Source: Zingiber officinale
Taxonomy: Eukaryota; Streptophyta; Magnoliopsida; Zingiberales; Zingiberaceae
Direction: 5' to 3'
DNA: 64,000 bases
Assembly (NCBI RefSeq): GCF_018446385.1
Contig: NC_055987.1
Location: forward strand, 29,704,202-29,768,201
Shown here: in pieces, positions 24,201-36,200 of the stretch
How positions within the stretch are numbered: position 1 is the first letter of the stretch
Layout of the letters: each line of letters begins with the position of its first letter
Position numbers and translations under genes: made by a program
Notes under the pieces: generated by a model
What the model was told of the DNA's origin: nothing
Database searches by the model: none
What the model saw: only the letters and a program-made list of their open reading frames with translations

Positions 24201-27200
24201 TTAACTAGCATTCCAACATAATTATTAACAACTTAAACAAATCTTCCATGGTTTAAACATTCTAAGGTCCGAAAGTGCATAAAGGTACTTGAGAAAAGAA
24301 ACTAAGTTCTCAATTGCTAAACTCCCTAGGATCTTCATTCCGTGTTCCCGCCACACACACCATCACTGCATTGACCTCCAGCCTTCCTCCGCTAGTCCAT
24401 CTTTCCTTTACCCTTATCTGCAGATAAGGAAAATAGTATCTGTAAGCTTTAAGCTTAGTAAGAAACCATCTACCTCACTAAAACATGCAACGATGCAAAC
24501 ATGTTTTTAAAGAATGCTATTTGAAAACATGCACTGAATTTGTTAAAGCATGGCATACTGGAGTTACATGGCATAAACACTGAAACATGGCATGCATAAT
24601 AAAATCTAGGCATGGAGCTATCTCATGGTATCAACTAAGAGAAACTAAACTGAAACTGAAACTAAAACTGAGTTAAAACTGAACTAGTGCTGATCTTAAA
24701 CTATAATCACATAACTAGATTATGAGTTTGAAAGCTATTATCGTAATAAGTGAAAATACATAATCATGTTGCTAGTGGGCCCGACAACTGTACTTTGCTG
24801 TGCGCGCATCCCTAACTAGACCCGGGTTTGCAAGTCCCGAATTTAGTAGGGTTACTAGGTTGTCTGAACCTAGGGACGACTGTGGGAGCCCAACCCAATG
24901 GATATCTAATCCAGTACAGTGTCACTGAAAATAAAATACTGAATATAGCTACTAGTTGCTTATTTTGCTGTTTCTAGGTTATCTGAACCTAGAGCTAGGT
25001 TATCTGAACCTAGAGGCGACTGTGGGAGCCCACCTATTGGACCGTAATCCCATGTAAGCTGAAACTAGACTAATATACTGATTTAAATGCTACTAATGCA
25101 TTTAACTGAGCTGTTAAAAATATCTGAGGTGGTATTTAGCTACACTAATCATTTTGTCGAACACTTGGTGTGCCCCAACTCTCCCCTCTAATAGGGAGAC
25201 CACCTCTAGGCACCCGACAACGTCTAGAGCCTCCAACTGAAGGAGAATAACGTGTCTGGCCCATCTAGAGGTGCTCAACTAGATCCCTAGTCTGCGAGGA
25301 GGGTTTAAACACACCCTGGGCGCCGAAAAATCTGCATATAGCTAAACTAAAGGCATGCAATCAAACGAAAGCTACTTATACTGCAGGTGAGGGGTTTCTT
25401 ACCTCCTGTTCGTAATTTCTTACGATTATAATCGCTAGGTTTCACGGAGGAGAGATCTCTTCAACGATCTTCTCGCGTCTATACGTTCCTCTCGCGGAGG
25501 GGAGCGCCCTCGTACCTTTGATGTTGCCGGGAGGTGCTCCTAGGGCCCTTGGCTTGGTGCGCCGAGAGAAGGAGGAGGAAAGGAGAGGAGCGGCGTGAGG
25601 TTAGGGTAAGGAGAAGAAGTTCACGGTGGAAACCAAAAATATCACCCTTACTTAATTATTTTCTATTTATATTAAGTGATAATTCTGGCCTAACTCTAAT
25701 ATAAATTTAATTGCCTCCCTTTCCTTTCAGCACGGCCCTGCTGGGTTCAACTGGTTACTAGTATTATCCGTAAACCATAGGTCTCGGGTTCAATTCCCGC
25801 TTAGGCCGTTTTCGTTTTCTAATTATTTTTGCTACTTCCGCTACTCTAAAAATTCCGGAAAAATATCTAAAAATTCTAGAATAATTATAGAATATTTCTA
25901 ATATAGTTTTGAGAATTTTCGTGCGTTACATTCCCCTATACCTTATAAAAAGTTCGTCTTCGAACTTAGAATAATTCTGGGTACTTCTGTCTCATGCTGG
26001 CTTCTGTCTCTCATGTTGCCTCTTCATAACCTTGACTAATGGTACTTCCTTGTTCCGCAATTTCTTAACTGCTCGGTCTATTATCTGAATAGGCCGACTG
26101 TCATAGCTGAGGTCTTCGAGGATCTGTACCGACTGGGGCTCAATCAGCTGGGTGGCATCTGGGGTATGCTTCTTCAGCATAGAGACATGAAATACATTGT
26201 GGACAGCTGACATTTCCTGGGGTAGCTCTAGCTCATATGCTACCTTGTCCACTCTTCTGCTGATAAGGTATGGTCCCCAATGTTGTCAAAATCGCGAGTC
26301 GGAACGTAGAATCGCACGATTCTACGCATTTTTGGTGGCCTTCCGCGTTGCGTGCCCAGGCGGAAGCGGAATCTGGTGGAATCGTGCAGAATCGCGTGGA
26401 AGCGTAGCCGAAATCGTAGACTCGTAAGAGTCCAGCGATTTTACGCGAAATGTCCGCTGGTTTTCCAAGACCAGAAGGTCGATCGCAGCGATCGATCAAA
26501 CACGGGTCCAAGAAACCCCGCTCCAAATAACACGTGCGTTTCTCCTTCAGAAAAATAGGGAGATCGGTCTGTGGACCGATCCACCTATGGCCTGATCGGT
26601 CCACAGACCGATCTGCAAGGGCCGATCCTTGATTTCCGCCTTCGTCACGTGTTTCTCACGAGTCGGTTGCCGTTTTCTGTGTGGGACAGAGGGACAGGGA
26701 GAGTTTCGGGACAGAAGATTTGATCTCAAGAAACCCTAACTTTCCTAAGTCGCGTCGCGAGCCATTGTCGCCGCAACTGCTGTGCTTCGTTCTTCTTCAG
26801 CAACCATCGTCTCCTTCACGTACGCGTCTGTCTCCTCCTCCCTGTGCGTCCGGTGTGCGTCGACCGGCACTGTGACTGACTTCAATTAAAGGTACGTCAT
26901 CATCCGCCTCTGTCCCTTCTTCATCTATCTCATCTGTGGGTCTCTGTTCTTTACTTCTTTGGTCGTCTCTGTCCCGTCTGCATCTCTGAAGGCTGTTGGC
27001 CACGTCTGTGGTTCGCGAGCTGCTGTTGCAGTGTCGTTGGTGAAGCTGAAGCTGCGTGGTGGTGTTCTTGTTCTTCTTTAATTTCACAAAAATGAGTAGA
27101 GAAGCTAGTGTTGGTGGGTCTGGTGAAGCAAGCTCCAATAGTGGTGCAGCCATTCCAAGCGTAGCTTCCACAACTAGTGGAACTTCAGATTCCAAAAGAT

Positions 27201-30200
27201 TGGCAGTGAATGCTCCTGGAAATAGATCTGATCCAGGTTGGAAACATGGAATTGCAGTTGATGAAAATCCAAAGAAAGTGCAATGCAAATACTGTCAAAA
27301 GGTGATAAATGGAGGGATTTATAGACTCAAGCATCATTTGGCAGGAACACAAAAGGATGTTGGAGCATGCAAGGCTGTTAGTGATGATGTAAGGAAGGAA
27401 ATGTGGAAAATTGTATCCTCATTGCAAGAAAATTTAATAAAGAGGGCAAAGGAGATTGAAGGAAGATCAAGTGATTCAAGTCCTCTTGGCCAATATGAAG
27501 ATGAGGAGGTGGAGGGTGCAAAAAGACAAAGGCGAGAAATTGCAAAGAATCCTGCTGATCTATTCAAGAAAAGGGGTGTGAGTAGTCAAACTACCATCAA
27601 TGGCATTTTCAAGAAGAATTTGAGGGAGGAAGCTTGCCAAGGGATTGCCTCTTTTTTCTACAATAATGCTATACCTTTTCATGTGGCAAAAAGTGATGAA
27701 TTCAAGAAGATGCTAGACTTGGTTGCAAGACATGGTATTGGCTTTAAGCCTCCATCCTACCATGAGATTAGAGTCAAGTATTTGAAACAACAAGTTGATT
27801 GCACCAAAGAAGTTATAGAGCAGCACAAAGCATTTTGGAAGAAAATGGGATGCACAATTATGACTGATGGGTGGACAGATAAGAGGAGGAGGACTATATT
27901 AAACTTCTTGGTTAATAGTCCTATGGGAACCATTTTTTTGAAGTCAATTGATGCATCTGATATATCTAAAACAGCTGACAAGATTTTCAAGTTGATGGAT
28001 GAAATTGTTGAAGAAGTTGGTGAAGAGAATGTAGTGCAAATTGTCACAGACAATGCAGCAAACTACAAAGCAGCTGGGGAGATGTTGATGGGGAAGAGAA
28101 AGAGGCTATATTGGACGCCTTGTGCAGCTCATTGCATCGATTTAATGTTGGAGGATTTTGAAAAAAAGATACCAATACATAAAGAGACAATTGCACGAGG
28201 TAAAAAGATCACAACTTACATCTATTCAAGGACTGCGCTTATTTCTCTATTGCATCATTTTACCAAAGAAAAGGATTTGATTAGACCAGCCACTACCCGT
28301 TTTGCCACATCTTACTTGACTTTGGGTTGCTTGAATGACAATAAGGGAGCATTGATTAGAATGTTTACATCCAAAGAATGGAAATCTAGTCAATTTGCAA
28401 AGACTAAAGATGGAAAGGTTATTGAAAATGTGGTAATGGATAAGGACTTCTGGAAAAGCATTATTACATGCTTGAGGAGTGCTTATCCTTTGATCAAAGT
28501 CCTTCGTTTGGTAGACTCAGATGAGAAGCCTGCCATGGGGTTCATTTATGAGGAAATGGACAGGGCCAAAGAAAAGATACAAGCTGCCTTTAATGGTATT
28601 AAGAAAAGGTAACTTAATTTATTACTAATTATTAAATACTCGTATAAATTTATAATTTCTTGGAAACTAATTCAAATTTTTTTCTCACTCTTTAGTTACT
28701 TGCCTCTATGGGGAATTATAGATGCAAGATGGGATAATCAACTACATCGGCCTTTGCATGCTGCGGGCTATTACCTTAACCCTCAATTTCATTACAGTCC
28801 TAATTTTAAAGCTGACTTTGAAGTGAAAAGAGGAATATATGATTGTCTACAAAGGATGGTTGAAAGTATGGAAGAAGTAAAGAAGATTGATGCTCAACTG
28901 GAAGACTTCAAATATCGAAAGAAATTCTTTGGTAGTGCAGTAGCCACTTGTGGAATTGAAACCAAAACTCCAGCACAATGGTGGGAATCATATGGTTATG
29001 AACATCCTGAGTTGCAAAAGTTTGCTATTCGTGTTTTGAGCTTGACATGCAGCTCATCTGGCTGTGAGAGGAATTGGAGTGCATTTGAGATGGTATTGCA
29101 TTTCATTCTTGAATGAAATTACCTAGTTGTATGTGATTATATGAGTATGTGTTAATTGATTTTGTTATTATTTAGGTCCACACTAAGAGAAGAAATCGTT
29201 TGAAGGCAAAAACGATGAATGATGTAGTCTTTGTGATGGCTAATTCAAAATTAGCCAAGAAGAAGGAATTGAGGAAAGTCAATGACTATAGCATTGATGA
29301 CCTAGCTTCTGATGATGATTGGATTGTGGATGATAGTGAAAATTTAGATTTGGATGCTTCAAATGAAGATTTGGTTCCAGTTGAAGAAGGACCTAGTAGT
29401 GGAGCACCTCATGATGATTTGGAGCTGCCTAGTTATGATGATGATGAAGTTGAAGAAGGTGGAGATGCCATGGAGGATGCTGGAGATGAAGAACACATGG
29501 AGGATGATTATGAATTCATGAATTTATGAAGTTTAGACTTTAGAACTTGACTATTATTTTTCATGTTGTAGACTTATATGTTATCTAAAATTTGTGACTT
29601 GTGACTTATTTTATGTGTGGATTGTAGAAGACCTTATAAATGTTTAGTTTAATCAAATGTTTAATGTGTTTTTGAGGTTATTAATCTTATGTATGTTATT
29701 TTCTATGAGTATATATATGTTTATATATAATTTTACATTTTGGTAGAAACTTACGATTCGTGTTACGATACTACGAGTTTACGATTCTACAACTCCCTTC
29801 CGTTTCAACGTAGAATCTCGATTTTGACAACCTTGATGGTCCCACATATCTGGGACTTAGCTTGCCCTTCTTCCCGAAACGCATTACTCCCTTCATGGGA
29901 GCTACTCTGAGAAACACTGAATCCCCAACTGAAAACTCTAAAGGTCTGCGCCGTGTATCAGCATAGCTTTTCTGGCGGCTCTGAGCTGTCTCTATCCTCT
30001 GGCGGATCTGCTGTATAGCTGCTGTGGTATCTGCCACTAGATCTGTCTGAAGTTCTAGTTCTTCTTCACCACCTCATATCGCAGATTGAGATCTACACCT
30101 CCCCATGAGAGCCTCGTAAGGTGTCACGCCGATAGTGGCTGATAGCTGTTGTTGTATGTAAATTCTGCTAGACTCAGATATTTGCACCAACTTCCTCAAG

Positions 30201-33200
30201 TCTAGGCACGTGCCGGGCATATCCTCAGTACACGATTTACTCGCTCCGCATCCGTCTGCATGCGGATGGAAGGTCTGCAAACTTTAATTTCGTGCTCAAG
30301 AATCGTACACACTCCTAGAAGTGTGATGTGAACCTACTTGTCTCTGAAATAATGGTTCGTGGGATTCCATGTAGTCTAACAATCTCCTCGAGATACTGAG
30401 CTAGTTCCGTGGAATAGGATATTCGATAGCTAGGAAGTGGGTGATTTAGTCAACAGTCGACTATTACCCGGATGGTATCAAAACCATTCGTGGTTCCGGT
30501 AATCCCACTATGAAATCCATAGAAATGTCTTCCCACTTCCATTCCGTATTCATATGGGCCGCAAACTCCCCTGGTCTCGATGTTTTCGCCTTAACCCTCC
30601 GAGTTAGGCGGTGTGCCGATATCGAGCGACATCTCTCTTCATCCTGTGCCACCAAAATGTTTCTTCAAGTCCCGATACATTTTGGTGCAGGATGCATCGC
30701 GTAGGAGTCTTGTGAGCCTCATCTAAAATCCTCCTTCTAAGTTCCTCCCGATCCGAACACATAACTGTCGCCAATACAACACCCGCCATGGACACTCAAT
30801 TCTCTACTACGATTACGCTAATTCTTGCTTGGTTTTCTGAATTTCGGGATCCTGCTCCTGAGCTGTCTGGATGTCACCAAGCAAGGTAGACTCTAATGTC
30901 ATAGTAGAGAGCTGTCCGACTATGAGTTCGAGACCGAAATCTGTGATATCCTTCTGGGGGTGGTGACATGGCTGCTAGAGATAATAGGGCATCTTGGACT
31001 TTCTGCTGAGTGCATCTGCTACCCTATTTGCTTTTCCTGGGTGGTAGAGGATGTCTATGTCGTAGTCTTTGACCAGCTCTAGCCATCTGCGCTGTCGCAT
31101 ATTCAGATCCTTCTGAGTGAAGAAGTATTTCAGACTCTGATGATCTGTATACACTCTGCACTGAGCTCCATACAAGTAATGTCTCCAAATCTTGAGAGCG
31201 AACACTACTGCTGCCAGCTCAAGGTCATGAGTAGGATAATTCCTCTCATAATCCTTGAGTTGTCTGGAGGCGTAGGCGATTACCTTACCGTCTTGCATCA
31301 GCACCGCTCCTAGTCCCAACTTAGAGGCATCACTGTATATATCAAAGCTATCTGCGTTCTCCGGTAGAGTCAGAATAGGTGCACTGGTCAATTTTCGTTT
31401 TAGCTCGCTGAAGCTTCTGTCCACTGAAATTTCTTGTTCTTTCTGGTAAGAGCTGTCAGTGGGGAGGCTATCCTGGAGAAGTCTTCTACGAATTTCCTGT
31501 AGTAACCTGCTAATCCCAGAAAGCTTCTGATCTCACTGGCGTTCTTGGTCTTTTCCAGTTACTCACAGCTTCTATTTTACTAGGGTCTACCATGATACCA
31601 TCTTTTAAGATGATGTGACCTGATGTGACCCGGGAAGGACACCTGATCTAACCAAAATTCATATTTCGTGAACTTGGCGTACAGCTGGTTCTGCTGAAGG
31701 GTCTGCAATACTGTTTTCAGGTGCTCTGCGTGTTCTTCCTGAGTTCCTGAATAGATAAGTATGTCATCGATGAATACGATAACGAACTTATCTAAATATT
31801 CCCTGAATACTCTGTTCATGAGGTCCATGAAAGTAGCTGGAGCATTTGTCACGCCGAAGGGCATGACTACGAACTCGTAATGTCCGTATCTAGTCCTGAA
31901 TGCTGTCTTGGGTATATCCCGTTCTTTAACTTTCATCTGATGATAACCTGATCTGAGGTCTATCTTCGAGAACACTGCTGCTCCCTTTAGCTGATCGAAC
32001 AGGTCGTCTATTCTGGGAAGAGGATACCTATTCTTGATTGTGACTTGGTTCAGTGCTCTGTAGTCTATGCAAAAACTTATGCTCCCGTCCTTCTTCTTCA
32101 CGAACAATACAGGTGCTCCCCATGGTGAGTGACTAGGACGGATGAAGCCCTTGTCAAGCAGCTCCTGTAGTTGCTCATGAAGTTCCTTCAGTTCTGCTGG
32201 AGCCATGCGGTAAGGTGCTTTGGAGATAGGATTTGTACCGGGAATGAGCTCTATCTCAAATTCGATCTCCATAGGGCTGGTAACTCTTCAGGGAAGACTG
32301 CTGGGTAGTCACATACGACTCGGACCTCTGCTAGCTGTTGGTCCTGTCTGGTGCCGACTACGTGTGCTAAGAACCCCGTACATCCCGAATCCATCAACCT
32401 CGTGCCTTCACAGCCGAGAGAAACTTGGCTTTTCTCCTAGGTTCTCCGACAAATTGAATCCGCGCTGCCGGTTGGAATATGACTCTCTGTTCTGACACTC
32501 GATGGAAGCACCGTATCGATCAAGAAGTCCATTCCAAAATGACATCGTAGTCGGTCGTATTTAGCACGATCGGATCACGGAAGAGTTCTCTGTCTATAAT
32601 GGCACTGCTCGAGCCGGTGCGTGGATGCCGTAATTTCTCCTGAAGGCGGCGCGTAAATCCGACTCGAGAGTACCTCGAGATATTGCTAACTTCTCGCAAA
32701 TGCCACGGATATATATGAATGGGTTGCCCAGATCGAATAAGACAGCTATTTCTTTGGAAAATATTAATCGACCAGTAACTGCCGAGGCATTTGCTCGTCC
32801 TCTCTCGTGAGTGAGTAGATCCTCGCATTCATTGTGGCTGAATCTGCCCTGGCCGATGTGTGGACCATCTAAAGCGGCTGCATCTGATGTAACTGAGCTG
32901 GCCTCCTGAATCTGCTGTGGCCGAGGAAGACCGATCTTGTTTGGGCTTGGCCATGTGCCTTCTTGTCCACATTCAAGCATCCTCGTGTGCCCTTACGACA
33001 AACTCGGGATGGAATTTCCCAAGTAGCACACTTTGGATAACTGGGTTCTTTGGTGGTCTTCCTTTGGGTAACTCCACGGTTTGCGCTTGTTCTGAGTTCC
33101 CTTTCCGATTAAGCCACGTGGGGCCGTGGCCTTCTTTTCGAGTGCCTGAGCCTCCTTGACCTTTAGCTTCCGAGAGGACTTGCTTCTGCTGATGCTATTC

Positions 33201-36200
33201 TGGTAATGCTCGGTGATTAGAGCACTTTGCCACTAACTCTTCGTGGTTTGTGGTGCAACGCCACCACCACGTTAATCGCTATTTCCGCCTCGGCATCTTG
33301 AGCATCAACCGGATTCATTCCTTCGTCCGACTAATTACGGGCATGGCAGGCTAACTGTTGAATTTCTTCACGGCTTCCTCGTGATAGGTTGCTCGACGAA
33401 ACTCGTGAACTCGTCGTAGTGGTGGTTCGTGACCGCGTGTGAAAGAATTCCTCGAAGAACTCCTTCTCAAGTCAGCCCACAACATCGTTCACTGGGCGCC
33501 GCTTAATTCTCTCCCACCACATACGAGCGTTCACCTTTTCGTGTTCTGGCCAGTCCCGAAGCTCCATCGTACTCTCCGGTGTTTTGAACTAGGCTTGATC
33601 CCATGGTTCATTGGTGCTTGAGAAGTTCTCTTGACTCTGCCACTGGATCGGATATGCTTCTCTCTTTGCCTCTACTGCTGCTGTAGGCTGGATCGGTGGA
33701 ACCTCTAAGACCACCGGAGTCGTCGATGGTTAGGTGACTGTGGGAGTATTGATTAGCCCCGAGGGTGACTATCTTCCATTGCTGCCTAGCAGAATCGAGC
33801 CACTTGTAAGGTGGGAGGCACCGAACCGCCGCCTCGTCTGGGGCTCGAGTCGGTGTCCTTCTAGTGGCCCTCGTGCCATTTCTAAGGACATGGAGGACGG
33901 GACATGCATAACTAATACAATCATAATTGTATAACTATTGCTATCATGTTATATACTATCACATACTTACATGCATCAGTTATCTATAAACATGAGCTAT
34001 AACAAGAAAGCAAGAAACATAAATAAAGTAGAGGTATTCTTACTTGGAAGCTGCAGGTACAATGCTGATGTGTGTGTAGGAAGTATGAAAACTGCTCTGA
34101 TACCACTCTGTAACGACTCGCCTTCTACTGACTAAGCTGTGAGGCAGATCGCTACATTATGCTGTGCTAAATTACTATTGCGGAAATCTGGATTGATTAA
34201 AATTTTACTAAACTGATTACTGTAAAATCTGAACTTAATATTCTAGGTGTACCTAGAAGTTGTACACATGCTAGGGAAGATAATCTATGCCTCTCGGATG
34301 TTCTGCTAGCTGTAATCAGGCATTTCAATCGATCCATGAATTGATTGGGCTGTCGGATCGATCCAGTGATCGATCCAGCTTAATACTCGCACGGAGAAAG
34401 CTTTGGATCGGTCGGCTGACCGATCCACAACCCATCTCGCTTCTGTATGCGGCTGGATCGGTCTACCGACCGATCCAGGAGTACACTGATCGGTCGGTAG
34501 ACCGATCCAGTGGCTCACTGATTGGTCGGCTGACCGATCCAGTGGCTCACTGATCGGTCGGCTGACCGATCACTGGCTCACTGATCGGTCGGCTGACCGA
34601 TCAGTGGCTCACTCGATCGATCGGCTGATCGACTGGGTTTCTAATTTCGAATCAGAACCCTGATTTCAGCACTAGTTCGTGCCAAAATCTCATATAAGAG
34701 TTCTAAAAGTAATTGAAATAAGTTCTAACATCTATTAACTAGCATTCCAACATAATTATTAACAATTTAAACAAATCTTCCATGGTTTAAACATTCTATG
34801 GTCTGAAAGTGCATAAAGGTACTTGAGAAAAGAAACTAAGTTCTCAATTTGCTAAACTCCCTAAGGATCTTCATTCCAGGTTCCTGCCACACACACCATC
34901 ACTGCATTGACCTCCAGCTTCCTCTGCTAGTCCATCTTTCCTTTACCCTTATCTGCAGTATAAGAAAAAATAGTATCTGTAAGCTTTAAGCTTAGTAAGA
35001 AACCATCTACCTCACTAAAACATGCAACGATGCAAACATGTTTTTAAAGAATGCTATTTGAAAACATGCACTGAATTTGTTAAAGCATGGCATACTGGAG
35101 TTACATGGCATAAACACTGAAACATGGCATGCATAATAAGATCTAAGCATGGAGCTATCTCATGATATCAACTAGGAGAAAATAAGCTGAAACTGTAACT
35201 GAAACTGAGCTAAAACTGAGCTAGTGCTGATCTTAAACTATAATCACATAACTAGATTATGAGTTTGAAAGCTATTATCGTAATAAGTGAAAATACATAA
35301 TCATGTTGCTAGTGGGCCCGACAACTGTACTTTGCTGTGCGCGCATCCCTAACTAGACCCGGGTTTGCAAGTCCCGAATTTAGTAGGGTTACTAGGTTGT
35401 CTGAACCTAGGGACGACTGTGGGAGCCCAACCCAAGTATAGTGCCACTGAAAATAAAATACTGAATATAGCTACTAGTTGCTTATTTTGCTGTTTCTAGG
35501 TTATCTGAACCTAGAGCTAGGTTATCTGAACCTAGAGGCGACTGTGGGAGCCCACCCATTGGACCGTAATCCCATGTAAGCTGAAACTAGACTAATATAC
35601 TGATTTAAATGCTACTAATGCATTTAACTGAGCTGTTAAAAATATCTGAGGTGGTATTTAGCTACACTAATCATTTTGTCGAACACTTGGTGTGCCCCAA
35701 CTCTCCCCTCTAATAGGGAGACCACCTCTAGGCACCCGACAACGTCTAGAGCCTCCAACTGAAGGAGAATAACGTGTCTGGCCCATCTAGAGGTGCTCAA
35801 CTAGATCCCTAGTCTGCGAGGAGGGTTTAAACACACCCTGGGCGCCGAAAAATCTGCATATAGCTAAACTAAAGGCATGCAATCAAACGAAAGCTACTTA
35901 TACTGCAGGTGAGGGGTTTCTTACCTCCTGTTCGTAATTTCTTACGATTATAATCGCTAGGTTTCACGGAGGAGAGATCTCTTCAACGATCTTCTCGCGT
36001 CTATGCGTTCCTCTCGCGGAGGGGAGCGTCCTCGTGCCTTTGATGTTGCCGGGAGGTGCTCCTAGGGCCCTTGGCTTGGTGCGCCGAGAGAAGGAGGAGG
36101 AAAGGAGAGGGGCGGCGTGAGGTTAGGGTAAGGAGAAGAAGTTCACGGTGGAAACCAAAAATATCACCCTCACTTAATTATTTTCTATTTATATTAAGTG

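Larger units (their letters stand above)
23563..25930 (-). repeat. 3' LTR of the Tekay-like element
   Basis: About 2.37 kb. It pairs with 34109-36452. The copies differ mainly in the palindrome cluster (about 23,800-24,110 here) and in a few short indels elsewhere. Confidence 0.95.

Noticed and set aside
25733-25808. Functional tRNA gene
   Set aside because: The anticodon stem does not pair well and the segment is part of a repeated LTR, so it is listed only as tRNA-like.
34350-34640. CRISPR-like array of palindromic repeats
   Set aside because: Plant nuclear DNA, no unique spacers, and the array is an internal part of an LTR present in both LTR copies.
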